The notes: generated from the sequence alone by a model not told the origin. Shown: positions 26,885 to 36,150, counted from the first letter of the stretch. The stretch is 64,000 nucleotides of DNA from Acinetobacter sp. LoGeW2-3 (GCF_002688565.1 NZ_CP024011.1:2666001-2730000); one strand, 5' to 3'. Made by a program: numbers and translations.

Positions 26885-27913
26885 ATGGCACTTTTACTCC
26901 CGACATCGACAGCAGGCAGCTTACCGAAACCCTCTTGGTTAGCAGAACCTGAAAAATTGTGGTCAGCATGGAAACTTGAAGGCGAAGAACTGCTTGAGGC
27001 GAAACGTGATGCATTGAAATTGTCTTTACACGAACAAGTATGTGCAGGCATTGATATTGTGAGCGATGGTGAACAAACTCGTCAGCACTTTGTAACCACC
27101 TTTATTGAGCATCTTGAAGGAGTGGATTTTAACAAGCGTGAAACCGTGCGAATCCGAAACCGTTACGATGCCAGCGTGCCATCTGTGGTTGGTGAAGTGT
27201 CGCGTAAAAAAGCAGTCTTTGTCGATGATGCCAAATTCTTACGTAGCCAAACCAATCGACCGATCAAATGGGCATTACCTGGTCCAATGACTATGATTGA
27301 TACACTGTACGATGGTTATTACAAGAGCCGTGAAAAACTGGCGTGGGAATTTGCCAAGATCCTGAATCAGGAAGCGTTGGAACTCGAAGCGGCAGGGGTT
27401 GATATCATCCAGTTCGATGAACCTGCATTCAATGTGTTCTTTGATGAAGTAAATGATTGGGGCGTGGCAACTTTAGAACGTGCACTTGAAGGTCTGAAAT
27501 GTGAAACAGCCGTGCATATTTGCTACGGTTATGGCATTAAAGCCAACACAGACTGGAAAAAGACCTTGGGTTCAGAATGGCGCCAGTACGAAGAAGTTTT
27601 CCCGAAACTGCAAAAATCCAAGATTGATATCGTGTCCTTAGAATGCCAAAACTCACGTGTGCCGATGGATCTGATCGAGCTGATTCGTGGCAAGAAAGTG
27701 ATGGTCGGCGCCATTGATGTCGCAACTAATCAAATCGAAACAGCTGACGAAGTGGCCGATACATTGCGTAAAGCACTGCAATTTGTTGATGCAGATAAAC
27801 TCTATCCTTCCACCAACTGTGGTATGACACCTTTATCCCGCAATGTTGCACGTGGCAAGCTTGAGGCCTTAAGTGCAGGTGCTGCCATTGTTCGTCAAGA
27901 GCTGAGTGCTTGA
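26885..27913 (+). CDS. mesD: MesD-type core methionine synthase (MetE C-terminal domain only)
   Basis: 342 residues, equal to only the catalytic C-terminal barrel of MetE; the N-terminal folate-binding half is absent. Zinc ligands match MetE: H211 and C213 (VHICYG), E253 (SLEC) and C312 (NCGMTP). It transfers a methyl group to homocysteine; the donor is not 5-methyltetrahydrofolate and is not known with certainty. Upstream mesX is required. GAAGA precedes the ATG. Probable operon mesX-mesD-flavin reductase, controlled by the MetR homologue at 28648. Confidence 0.92.
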   Translation: MALLLPTSTAGSLPKPSWLAEPEKLWSAWKLEGEELLEAKRDALKLSLHEQVCAGIDIVSDGEQTRQHFVTTFIEHLEGVDFNKRETVRIRNRYDASVPSVVGEVSRKKAVFVDDAKFLRSQTNRPIKWALPGPMTMIDTLYDGYYKSREKLAWEFAKILNQEALELEAAGVDIIQFDEPAFNVFFDEVNDWGVATLERALEGLKCETAVHICYGYGIKANTDWKKTLGSEWRQYEEVFPKLQKSKIDIVSLECQNSRVPMDLIELIRGKKVMVGAIDVATNQIETADEVADTLRKALQFVDADKLYPSTNCGMTPLSRNVARGKLEALSAGAAIVRQELSA

Positions 27914-28011
27914 CACAAAGTGGGGCTAAAGCAAAGTAACGCGAATGATTCATGCTTCATTCGCCCACACTTGAATCCAAGCACGTCCTATATACATTTG
28001 AGATCAAAGAG

Positions 28012-28506
28012 ATGATTGAAGCAACAGATTTTAGAAATGCAATGTCTTTATTGACGACTGCCGTGAATGTTATTACCACACACAGTACAGCAGGGATGCA
28101 TGGCTTTACTGCATCAGCGGTATGTAGTGTCACCGATACACCGCCGACATTGCTGGTCTGCATGAATCAATCCTCTCGTTCTCATGCACATTTTATTGAA
28201 AATAAAGTGCTATCCGTGAATGTACTCAGTACACAGCACGAACAGCTCTCCAATGCTTTTGCTTCAAGCAAATTCAGTTCGAAAGAGCGCTTTAAACTAG
28301 GTAATTGGACTACACTTGAAACAGGTTCACCTGTATTAGAAGATGCTCTAGCGAGTTTTGACTGTCAGATAGAAGAGATTCAAAACGTCGGCACACACAG
28401 TATTTTTTTATGTCGTGTTGTAGCGATTAAACAAAGTCAGCAAGAGGAAAGCTTAGTTTACTTTAATCGCGCCTATCATCAGGTTGGTGCGTTAGAGACA
28501 GTTTAA
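28012..28506 (+). CDS. Flavin reductase family protein (HpaC-like)
   Basis: About 164 residues. The flavin-reductase-like FMN-binding split-barrel domain is clear: RNAMSLLTTAVNVITTH, GFTASAVCSVTDTPPTLLVC (conserved T-S-V and P-P-T-L) and a distal GTHSIFLCRV. It reduces FMN or FAD with NAD(P)H for a partner. ATG 28012 begins the conserved domain; the frame is open to 27952 across an inverted repeat GCGAATGA/TCATTCGC (27940s-27960s). It lies just after mesD and may supply the flavin or electrons for the oxygen-dependent MesXD reaction (inference). Confidence 0.85.
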   Translation: MIEATDFRNAMSLLTTAVNVITTHSTAGMHGFTASAVCSVTDTPPTLLVCMNQSSRSHAHFIENKVLSVNVLSTQHEQLSNAFASSKFSSKERFKLGNWTTLETGSPVLEDALASFDCQIEEIQNVGTHSIFLCRVVAIKQSQQEESLVYFNRAYHQVGALETV

Positions 28507-28535
28507 TGAGAGCAAGCGAGCTGTATGGTAGATTT

Positions 28536-28554
28536 AAGTGAATTTAATTCACTT
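28536..28554. promoter_or_regulatory. MetR-type box upstream of metR
   Basis: AAGTGAATTTAATTCACTT is a near-perfect palindrome containing TGAA-N5-TTCA, the MetR consensus. It is about 95 bases before metR, consistent with autoregulation. Confidence 0.7.
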
Positions 28555-28647
28555 TGATGAAATAAAAATGAAATTTTCACATCTTTCATGCTCAATCTTG
28601 TATTCTCGTAAGACAGGTATTGCTTCTCCTAATAGTTTGGAACCTTC

Positions 28648-29565
28648 ATGATTGAACTACGACACTTAAAGACACTTAGTGCAATCCGTGAACATGGCTC
28701 TTTAGTCGCGGCAGCAAGTGATTTATGTTTAACGCCGTCTGCAATATCACATCAACTGCGTGAGTTGGATCAGTGGTTTGGTGTGGAAGTGGTGAATCGT
28801 AAGACACGTCCGATTAGTTTTTCCAATGTAGGATTACGCTTATTGAAGTTGGCAGATGAAATCTTGCCTCAAGTTCAAATTGCGCAAAGTGATATCACCC
28901 GTATTGTTCATGGTCAAACAGGACGCATTATTTTTTCTTCAGAGTGTCATAGTTGTTTTGACTGGCTGATGCCACTTTTGAATCAATACCGTAGCCAGTA
29001 TCCTGATGTGGATCTGGACTTTGCCTCTGGCTTTGAAGCGAATCCACATGAACTTCTACAAACAGGCGAATTTGATCTGCTGATTACTGCTGATCCAATT
29101 GCGCTTAAAAGTATCGAATATTTCCCAATTTTTGAGTATGAATCACGATTAGTATTATCGAATACTCATCCATTGGTGCGTGCCAAAGATATTACAGTGC
29201 AGGAATTGGCTGAAGAAACTCTGATTACCTATCCTGTAGACAAACATCGTTTGGATATCATGTCACGTTTATTTATTCCGGCGAACATTCTACCTAAGAA
29301 AATTCGTACCACTGATTTAACCCAAATGTTGATCCAGCTGGTTGCAAGTGGAAGAGGGATTGCAGCATTGCCAGATTGGGTGGTAAATGAATATGAGCAG
29401 AAAGGGTGGGTGACTTCACGTCGTCTGAAATGTGTTTCACCTGAAGGGTTGCGCCGTACTTTATATGCGGGCTATAGAACTGAAGAAAAACAAAAAGACT
29501 ATTTTGAAGGATTCTTGAAGCAGTTGGATCGGTTCTCTAAGAAACGGAATCATTATTACGCTTAA
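28648..29565 (+). CDS. metR: LysR-family methionine regulator MetR
   Basis: 305 residues. LysR winged-helix domain at 1-60 (MIELRHLKTLSAIREHGSL is MetR-like) and effector domain. Similarity to E. coli MetR runs through the whole length, including ECHSCFDWLMPLL and the C-terminal GRGIAALPDWVV. MetR uses homocysteine as coregulator to activate methionine-synthase genes. A consensus box precedes this gene and a weaker one precedes mesX, so it probably controls mesXD. Confidence 0.88.
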   Translation: MIELRHLKTLSAIREHGSLVAAASDLCLTPSAISHQLRELDQWFGVEVVNRKTRPISFSNVGLRLLKLADEILPQVQIAQSDITRIVHGQTGRIIFSSECHSCFDWLMPLLNQYRSQYPDVDLDFASGFEANPHELLQTGEFDLLITADPIALKSIEYFPIFEYESRLVLSNTHPLVRAKDITVQELAEETLITYPVDKHRLDIMSRLFIPANILPKKIRTTDLTQMLIQLVASGRGIAALPDWVVNEYEQKGWVTSRRLKCVSPEGLRRTLYAGYRTEEKQKDYFEGFLKQLDRFSKKRNHYYA

Positions 29566-29600
29566 GGTCATCTCTGGAATAACGATTTATCTATTTATAA

Positions 29601-29635
29601 AAAATTAAAACAGCCATTTGCTGTTTTAATTTTCA
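29601..29635. terminator. Strong terminator after metR
   Basis: Perfect 14-base arms (29601-29614, 29620-29633), 5-base loop, A and T tracts on the two sides. Confidence 0.85.
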
Positions 29636-30031
29636 ATATTTCCATTAACTTAAATTGATATAATGAATCATTCTGACTGTAGAAAGTCATGAATTTATTG
29701 TAAGAAACGAGTTCGCAGCTAATGTATTAGATCGTAAAAGATAAATTGCCATTTGGCACTAAAGCACATTCATGACTGATATAACTAGCTCAATCGATTC
29801 ATTTTTATAAAATAAATGAATATACATATAAAAAAACTTGATTAAATAACTTTTTAGTGTATAGTTAACTTAACTAGAAAAAAGTCTTGTTTCGGTAAAT
29901 CTTCTTTAAGTATCGTAGTTTTAGTCATAATCCTCCGTTTTTTCAGATTTTAAGTCTCATTCTTTATTATTTCAAAGTTACAACCATTCAATAAATTGGC
30001 TAAAAATTATTAAAAATTAGTAGGATATATT
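29636..30031 (+). other. Long AT-rich leader region of the cold-shock gene
   Basis: About 400 bases without a gene before csp. Cold-shock genes usually have 5' untranslated regions of 100-160 bases that act as RNA thermosensors; the part from about 29880 could be that, but I could not define a fold or a cold box with confidence. Confidence 0.4.
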
Positions 30032-30247
30032 ATGTCAAACTCAAATGTTGTTAAAGGTACTGTAAAGTGGTTCAACGAAACTAAAGGTTTTGGTTTCATT
30101 CAACAAGAATCAGGTCCAGATGTTTTTGCTCATTTCAGCGAAATCGCGAGTTCAGGTTTCAAAACCTTAATTGAAGGTCAACAGGTTGAATTTAGTGTCG
30201 CTCAAGGTCAGAAAGGACCAAATGCTGTAAATATTGTTGCTATCTAA
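30032..30247 (+). CDS. Cold-shock domain protein
   Basis: 71 residues, a single cold-shock domain. RNP1 (KGFGFI, about 20-25) and RNP2 (VFAHF, about 33-37) are intact, and [14 protein letters not shown] is typical. It binds single-stranded RNA or DNA and melts RNA structure. Long upstream leader; a UUCG-loop terminator follows. Two small genes of unknown function lie downstream. Confidence 0.95.
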   Translation: MSNSNVVKGTVKWFNETKGFGFIQQESGPDVFAHFSEIASSGFKTLIEGQQVEFSVAQGQKGPNAVNIVAI

Positions 30248-30265
30248 GTAAGAATAAGCAGTAAC

Positions 30266-30291
30266 AAAAAGCACTTTCGAGTGCTTTTTTA
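30266..30291 (+). terminator. Terminator of the cold-shock gene
   Basis: GCACT-TTCG-AGTGC hairpin with a UUCG tetraloop, preceded by A's and followed by a T run. Confidence 0.9.
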
Positions 30292-30343
30292 AACTTTAAA
30301 ATTTGGTTTTCAAATTAAAAATTATCTAAAAATAGGATGTAAG

Positions 30344-30571
30344 TTGTTAAAAATAAATGATTTAATTGCAAAATCTAAAAATGGTACTGAAATTATTGTT
30401 TCATTAATTCCTCTCAATAAAATGCAAAATACACGTCAAGGTTTTAAACGAGTCGAAGTAGGTAAGAGAGTTCTTCTTGAGTCTGGCATCGAAGTTGATT
30501 TAAATCTGGACGGTCGTACATTTTATACTTCTCTCAATCAGTTATTTAAATTAAATCATAAAGTGATTTAG
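30344..30571 (+). CDS. Small hypothetical protein, 75 residues
   Basis: The start is TTG at 30344 with AGGAT six bases upstream. The protein is basic and soluble, with a stretch VEVGKRVLLESGIEVDLNLDGRT cut here to note only its beta-like alternation of hydrophobic residues. No family recognised. It follows the cold-shock terminator by about 60 bases and precedes another small gene, so the three may be cold-related, but that is only position. Confidence 0.55.
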   Translation: MLKINDLIAKSKNGTEIIVSLIPLNKMQNTRQGFKRVEVGKRVLLESGIEVDLNLDGRTFYTSLNQLFKLNHKVI

Positions 30572-30639
30572 ATCTTAAATTTATAAATATCAATAAATTA
30601 TGTTGGTTTTTCTACTTAAATTTTATTCAGGGTATATTT

Positions 30640-30837
30640 ATGCTTAAACACAGTCTCAGCGTGAAAGATCAGTTTGGGGTTAAACACACGATTCAGGCAA
30701 CGGTGGATCAACAGTTTGTTAACACGCAATCTCATTCTAATATCAAACATATCACCGTTGATGGTGAAGATATTCGACCTAGTTTTGAAATGTTTTTCCA
30801 AAGCACCTTGAGTGGGAAAATTTTTAAAATCTTATAA
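30640..30837 (+). CDS. Small hypothetical protein, 65 residues
   Basis: CAGGG lies 8-12 bases before the ATG. The protein has no membrane segment; its pattern (SLSVKDQFG, IQATVDQQF, IKHITVDGEDI) suggests a small beta-rich fold. No family recognised. The 68 bases between it and the previous small gene hold no terminator, so the two may form a short operon. Confidence 0.5.
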   Translation: MLKHSLSVKDQFGVKHTIQATVDQQFVNTQSHSNIKHITVDGEDIRPSFEMFFQSTLSGKIFKIL

Positions 30838-30919
30838 ATAATAGTTTGTATTAAACCATTACTTGTTCGCTGAGGTTGTTGTGAAGACGATATCTAGCGA
30901 TGGCAGCAAGTGGAAAAAG

Positions 30920-30956
30920 GAAGAGATTTTAAAAACTAAAATCTCTTCTTTTTTAT
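30920..30956. terminator. Bidirectional terminator
   Basis: Eleven-base arms (30920-30930, 30938-30948) and a T run on the plus strand; it separates the small gene from the convergent YdcZ-type pair. Confidence 0.8.
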
Positions 30957-31420
30957 TAATTTTCAACTTGCGCTTTAGCTGCAATATTACTTTTATAAAT
31001 AAAAAACAGCGCAATGGCTAACAATATAATTGCCGCTAGTCTTGATCCATCTAAAGGGATCACTGGGTTATTCAACCATCCGAAATGGTCGATGAGCAGA
31101 CTCATTAATAACTGGCCACTAATAACAGCGACAGTGGTGGCAGCAGCACCCAGTCTAGGCATCGCAAATACAATAGTGAGCATATAGGCTACGCCAAAAA
31201 ATGCACCTGTTAATTGCCATCTTGGGGCGGTGAATAAATTCAATGCATGGTTTGGCTCAAGAAAGAAAGCAATTAGAAAACTGACTAGAGCACCTAAGAC
31301 AAATGTCAGCCATGAACTTTCCAGCACACCAACTGTTGCACCCAAACGACCATTAATTGAAGATTGAGCACATAAAACAGCTCCGCCAAACATAACGACG
31401 AATAACATTAGATAAATCAT
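30956..31420 (-). CDS. DMT-family transporter, DUF606/YdcZ type (second of pair)
   Basis: 154 residues and five predicted membrane segments. The DUF606 (YdcZ) opening (AQSSINGRLG) is typical. These half-size members of the drug/metabolite superfamily occur as tandem pairs, here with the gene 12 bases upstream, and probably act as heterodimers. Substrate unknown. Confidence 0.82.
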   Translation of the reverse strand: MIYLMLFVVMFGGAVLCAQSSINGRLGATVGVLESSWLTFVLGALVSFLIAFFLEPNHALNLFTAPRWQLTGAFFGVAYMLTIVFAMPRLGAAATTVAVISGQLLMSLLIDHFGWLNNPVIPLDGSRLAAIILLAIALFFIYKSNIAAKAQVEN

Positions 31421-31432
31421 GGGGAAGCTTCC

Positions 31433-31861
31433 TTATTGAATAAGCCATAATGCAGCGAGAATAGCCACCAGTGCGCCAATACGATATTTATCTACAGCCC
31501 GTTTTCGACTGCCTAATAAACCCCAATGATCAATAATGAGACTGGTCAAAACCTGGCCAAACAAAATACCGACCATGGTAAGACCAACACCAATATGCGG
31601 CGTCGCTACCGTTAAAGCTACGACATATATAGGTCCTAATATACCGCCAGTCAGTTGCCACCGGGGTTGCTTGAACATCAGGGAGAGTTTTGGACGGCTA
31701 AAGATTAGCCCCAAGGTTAAGAGCAGTGAGCCTATGGCGAAAATTCCTAAGGTCGCCCAGAAATGGCCAATTTCTTCTCCGAGTGGACCCAGTAGGCCTG
31801 CTTCAACAGATAACCCCATACCTGCAAGCACGACCAATGGGAAAATCCACAACTGTTTCAT
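31433..31861 (-). CDS. DMT-family transporter, DUF606/YdcZ type (first of pair)
   Basis: About 142 residues with five membrane segments, paired with the next gene. ATG 31861 has GGAAA upstream; the frame extends to 31882. Motifs such as QPRWQLTGGILGPIYVVALT (20 shown) repeat in the partner as PRWQLTGAFFGVAYMLT, so the two are paralogues. Divergent LysR regulator 31997 likely controls the pair. Substrate unknown. Confidence 0.82.
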   Translation of the reverse strand: MKQLWIFPLVVLAGMGLSVEAGLLGPLGEEIGHFWATLGIFAIGSLLLTLGLIFSRPKLSLMFKQPRWQLTGGILGPIYVVALTVATPHIGVGLTMVGILFGQVLTSLIIDHWGLLGSRKRAVDKYRIGALVAILAALWLIQ

Positions 31862-31996
31862 ACATGATTTCCAAAGAAACAAAGCAGGAAATTATATTCT
31901 TTTATTTAAAAGCTACAATTCAGCAATTTTTCAAAACATAATTGCTATTATGACAATAATAAAATGATTCAACGTACATTCAGGGACAGATCGGAT

Positions 31997-32926
31997 ATGC
32001 AACTCAATGCGCTACGCTATTTTGTGATGGTGGCAACCACAGGCAGTTTTTCTGCTACAGCAAAACATTTTCAGGTGCCATCCTCTTCAGTATCCCGATT
32101 TATTTCTAAACTTGAACAGGAAGTCGGGCAGCAGTTGTTTTATCGCAATACTCGCTCTGTTCGGCTGACTGAAATAGGGGAAAAGTACTTTGTGCAAATT
32201 AAGGAAATACTGGATACACTGGATTTGGCCAATGAAGAAATTTCAGGCAAAAATGCAATCAGAGGATTAATTCGTATCAATACGGCGGTTGCACTGGGAA
32301 GGCTGCATATCGCGCGTATTGTAAATAAACTGTATGAGCTCTATCCCGATCTTACAGTCGAGTTGATTTTGACGGATACCTTTATTGATCCGGTACAAGA
32401 AGGCGTTGATATTGCCATACGCATTGGTTCCTTACAGGATTCAGCATTAATTGCACGAAAGATCTGTGATCAGCACTACGTCCTGTGTGCGAGTCCTGCA
32501 TATCTTGAGAAATATGGAACCCCGCAATCCCCAGCAGAGATTCAGAATCATCAGTGTCTTGTATATAAGGGCGTCTCTGGAACTCAACGCTGGTATTTCC
32601 GTCAGCAGGATCAGGACAAGCCAATTTTGATAGAGCCACAAGGTCCTTTGATGAGTAATAACGCAGAAGTCCTGGTAGATGCTGCATTGGAAGGACGGGG
32701 GATTGTATTATTTCCAACCTGGATTTTTACAGAGAATTACTTCAAAACCCATCAACTGGTTCAACTTCTTCCTGACTGGATCAGTACAGTAGAGCCTTAT
32801 TCTATAGGGATCCATCTTGTTTCTCCGGAAAATAGAATTCGTTCACAAAAAGTAAGAGTAGTCCTAGATTTCATTTTAAAAGAAATTGGAGACCCACCTT
32901 ACTGGGATAATATTCTTAAGCTTTAA
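31997..32926 (+). CDS. LysR-family regulator
   Basis: About 309 residues from ATG 31997; the frame is open to 31964. HTH domain MQLNALRYFVMVATTGSFSA at the N-terminus, then a substrate-binding domain of the CrgA/PA0477 subgroup (EGVDIAIRIGSLQDSALIAR, 20 shown). Divergent from the YdcZ-type transporter pair, which is the likely target. About 250 bases of AT-rich sequence without features follow. Confidence 0.88.
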   Translation: MQLNALRYFVMVATTGSFSATAKHFQVPSSSVSRFISKLEQEVGQQLFYRNTRSVRLTEIGEKYFVQIKEILDTLDLANEEISGKNAIRGLIRINTAVALGRLHIARIVNKLYELYPDLTVELILTDTFIDPVQEGVDIAIRIGSLQDSALIARKICDQHYVLCASPAYLEKYGTPQSPAEIQNHQCLVYKGVSGTQRWYFRQQDQDKPILIEPQGPLMSNNAEVLVDAALEGRGIVLFPTWIFTENYFKTHQLVQLLPDWISTVEPYSIGIHLVSPENRIRSQKVRVVLDFILKEIGDPPYWDNILKL

Positions 32927-33180
32927 ATTTTTATGTTTCAGTTATATCCATTACTTGACTAATGTCAGTCTCTTAATCCCCGATTACAATTGTTTGGTTT
33001 AGGAAACAGGCTGACGACTGATTAATTCAGAGCACTAATCCGTTTATTTTCTTAAGGAAGCAATAGTTTGTGGAATAAACGGTTGTTTTTTTTGAATATA
33101 ATAAATATATGATCATGATATTGATAACAAAAAAGAGATTTTACCTTTTAAATGATGATCAAGAGCTATTCGCAACCAAG

Positions 33181-35742
33181 TCATCCTACTTGCTTATAAT
33201 TAAGTTTAAGCTCAGCAAGGGGAGCCGGTTTAGCAAAATAAAACCCTTGAAAATAATCACATTCATATTCTCTAAGAAACTGGGCTTGAGCAGGGGTTTC
33301 AATACCTTCAGCGACCACTTCTAGTCCGAGTTTATGTGCCATCACAATAATGGCGGCAACAATAGCACCATCCTTTTCATTTTCCGGTAATTGTTCGATA
33401 AAGCAGCGATCAAGTTTTATCTCATCAACAGGTAAAGTGCGTAAGTAACTTAGACTGGAGTATCCGGTTCCAAAATCATCGACAGAAACTTTGATACCTA
33501 ATTCTCGAATTGCTTTTAGTATTTCTAATGAACGGTCAGCACCCGCTATTAACATCGTTTCAGTGACTTCAATTTTTAATAATTCAGCCTGTAGTTGAGT
33601 GTTTTTCAACGTTTCTTGTAATTCATGCAAGAAGCCTGTGCGCTTAAACTGTAAAGGGGAAAGGTTGACGGCTACACTCAGGTCAGCTGCATTTTCCTTA
33701 TTCCACGCGACAAGATCCTGACACGCTTGTTGTAAAACCCATTGACCAATCGCTACAATTTGACCGGTTTTTTCAGCGAAGGGAATGAACTCTGCTGGAG
33801 ATATAAAACCTCTTTCTGGATGCTGCCAACGGATTAAAGCTTCTACACTTTTTAATTGGCCTGAGTTTGCATCAATCACTGGTTGATAGAACAACCTAAA
33901 CTGTTTTTCTTCCAGGGCAACCATGAGTTCATGGCGCATCTGCACGTAATCAATTTTTGGTGTGTTAGCAGAATGAGAAGCATACCAATTCCAAGTATTG
34001 CCACCTTCTTTTTTCGCTTCATTCATGGCATGGATCGCATGATGAAGAAATTGGGTAGACTTCTCTATCTCAGGGTCATCATCTGCAATACCAATACTCG
34101 CACTCATATGGATTTTATGACCGTCGATATCAAATGGAACTGATAGACTTTTTAATATTTTTTCTGCAATGACCGCGACTTGTTTTAAATCCTGATATTT
34201 ATTCAGAAGAATGCCAAATTCATCCGCTGAAAAATGAGAAATGATATCTTCTTCCTGAAAGATCTGACGCAGACGATGTGCTACAGCCATTAGAAGTTGA
34301 TCACCAATGAGGTATCCCAAACTGTGATTTAAAGGCTGGAAACCATCTAAATCAATATACATGACAATAAGGGAACGATCATTCTCATGTTGGATACAGA
34401 AAGCAGCCTCCAGTTGTTTTTCAAAGGTATTACGATTAATTAACCCTGTTAAACTATCATGGGTTTGCTGACGGGCGATATATTCACTATCTGCGCGCTG
34501 TTGCGTAATATCTTGCTGAATCCCAAGAAAATGGGTGCAAAAATTTTGATCATCAAAAACCGGTCCTACTATCAGATGGTTCCAGAACCAGCTTCCGTCT
34601 TTACGATAGTTTTTTAAGGTGGTTTGAATTTCTTGTTTTTCTTGCAGCGCGTTTCGTATTTTATCCACTGCTTCAGGATCAGTATCCGGACCTTGTAGAA
34701 AACGACAATTTTTACCGATAATTTCTTCTTTTTTATACCCAGTCAAATCTTCAAAAGCTGGATTCACATATTCAATTGCTTGGTCTGAGGTGGCATTCGT
34801 TAACATAATACCAAGAGGATTCGCGTCGACACTGCGTTTTAGTAAACGTAGCATTTCTTCGCTTTCACGCCGTTCGGTAATATCACGCGCAATACCAAAT
34901 ACGCCAACGACTTGTTGTGCCTGTTTGATTGGTAAATAGGTGAGGTCTAACCAATAACGTTCACCAGAAAAAGTGAGAGCCTGAATTTCCAGATACTGAC
35001 TATTTCCCTTGGATGCTTGTTCAAATGCTGCTTGAGTTCTTTCTATAAATTCAGCACATATAAATTTTGAAAAATGAGCACCTAAAGTCTGTTCAAGATT
35101 AAATTTAGTCATACCTTCAGCAGCGAGATTGGCATCAAGGATAACCCCTTGAAGATTATGCTCAAATATCACATCTGGATGGTAATTAAAGAAAGAACCG
35201 TATTTATCATTAAGTGCCAGTTTTTGTTGTCGTTCTACATACAAATCCATACTGAGGGCAATTAAAGATGCTGCATGACGAATTAATTGAATATGTGTAG
35301 ATGTTGGGCGTTTAGGAGAACGATAATAGGTCGCAAAGGTGCCATAGAGTTTCCCTAAGGCATTAATAATAGGAGCAGACCAACATGCGTGTATATTTTC
35401 GTCTTGAACCAGATATTGGAACGCTTGCCAGTTCGGATCAGTCGCTAAATTTTCACAAATCACCAGTTCTCGATGAAAAGCTGCTGCCCCACATGCACCC
35501 ACATGTGGACCTATTTTAATATTAGCAATCCCTTCCTGATAGCGATTTGAAAAATGTTGCGCACCACTGACTAAATTTAAAGTTTGTTCTGTTTCCGAAT
35601 ACGACATGATGGATACCATTGAGTCAGGTATTCGGTTTTCTAGCCATTCACTAATCTTCTGAAATATGAGGTGTAAATCAGCATGTTGCCCAATTAAATT
35701 AAAGATTGATTGGGTGTCTAAATAACTTGCTGTTTGACTCAT
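33181..35742 (-). CDS. GAF-PAS-PAS-GGDEF-EAL protein, probable c-di-GMP phosphodiesterase
   Basis: 853 residues, no membrane segment. A GAF domain at about 10-170 (GPHVGACGAAAF, 20 or fewer shown), two PAS/PAC domains at about 180-300 and 300-425 (the second, GKNCRFLQGPDTD, is LOV-like and contains the NCRFLQG motif that binds flavin in LOV sensors), a GGDEF domain at about 435-590 in which the signature is SADEF, so cyclase activity is unlikely, and an EAL domain with intact EALIRW, DDFGTGYSSL and EGIET. It probably degrades c-di-GMP in response to light, redox or a small ligand. Monocistronic. Confidence 0.9.
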   Translation of the reverse strand: MSQTASYLDTQSIFNLIGQHADLHLIFQKISEWLENRIPDSMVSIMSYSETEQTLNLVSGAQHFSNRYQEGIANIKIGPHVGACGAAAFHRELVICENLATDPNWQAFQYLVQDENIHACWSAPIINALGKLYGTFATYYRSPKRPTSTHIQLIRHAASLIALSMDLYVERQQKLALNDKYGSFFNYHPDVIFEHNLQGVILDANLAAEGMTKFNLEQTLGAHFSKFICAEFIERTQAAFEQASKGNSQYLEIQALTFSGERYWLDLTYLPIKQAQQVVGVFGIARDITERRESEEMLRLLKRSVDANPLGIMLTNATSDQAIEYVNPAFEDLTGYKKEEIIGKNCRFLQGPDTDPEAVDKIRNALQEKQEIQTTLKNYRKDGSWFWNHLIVGPVFDDQNFCTHFLGIQQDITQQRADSEYIARQQTHDSLTGLINRNTFEKQLEAAFCIQHENDRSLIVMYIDLDGFQPLNHSLGYLIGDQLLMAVAHRLRQIFQEEDIISHFSADEFGILLNKYQDLKQVAVIAEKILKSLSVPFDIDGHKIHMSASIGIADDDPEIEKSTQFLHHAIHAMNEAKKEGGNTWNWYASHSANTPKIDYVQMRHELMVALEEKQFRLFYQPVIDANSGQLKSVEALIRWQHPERGFISPAEFIPFAEKTGQIVAIGQWVLQQACQDLVAWNKENAADLSVAVNLSPLQFKRTGFLHELQETLKNTQLQAELLKIEVTETMLIAGADRSLEILKAIRELGIKVSVDDFGTGYSSLSYLRTLPVDEIKLDRCFIEQLPENEKDGAIVAAIIVMAHKLGLEVVAEGIETPAQAQFLREYECDYFQGFYFAKPAPLAELKLNYKQVG

Positions 35743-35960
35743 ATGGCAAACTATCCTTGAGCTGTGCTATCTATTTGGACGGAATCTAAACAAAAATTAC
35801 GTAAAAACTAGCCAAATATGAATTATCAATTCTACTTAAATAATATAACAGAAATACAATAATCATCGCCTATACTTATCTTAAAGTCTTATAAATAACA
35901 GGCTGTAAAATGAGCAATAAAGTCTTATAGTTACTCGGTATACTTGCTTTCACTTAATAT

Positions 35961-36150
35961 TCAATATTTAACTTTTTTAAGTCTTGAAATTAAGTTATTC
36001 AGATTAATTCCTATTAATCTGCTAGCGCCGTCTTTACTAGAGATCTTTTCATCACAATAAAGGATAGTTCGTTTCAGTTTTTCAATTTGAAATCATTAAT
36101 AGTAAGAATATCTAGAGGGTTATTCTCAGCAAAGAATATATTTCTGGTTA
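35961..36150 (-). pseudogene. Remnant of the C-terminal Fis domain of a sigma-54 activator
   Basis: Minus-strand translation, read across one frame change, gives NNPLDILTINDFK then KLKRTILYCDEKISSKDGAS, RLIGINLNNLISRLKKVKY and a stop. This is a clear relative of the end of the regulator at 59784 ([49 protein letters not shown]). The frame breaks between the two parts by a small deletion, and nothing upstream encodes the AAA+ domain. It is the tail of a lost paralogue. The rest of 35743-36299 is AT-rich and without other recognisable features. Confidence 0.85.

Noticed and set aside
29880..30031. Riboswitch in the cold-shock leader
   Set aside because: The sequence is AT-rich without a recognisable aptamer core; a temperature-responsive leader is more likely, and I could not define it.
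31536..31967. 143-residue plus-strand frame over the YdcZ-type gene
   Set aside because: Antisense to a clear membrane protein; proline- and serine-rich translation typical of a shadow frame.
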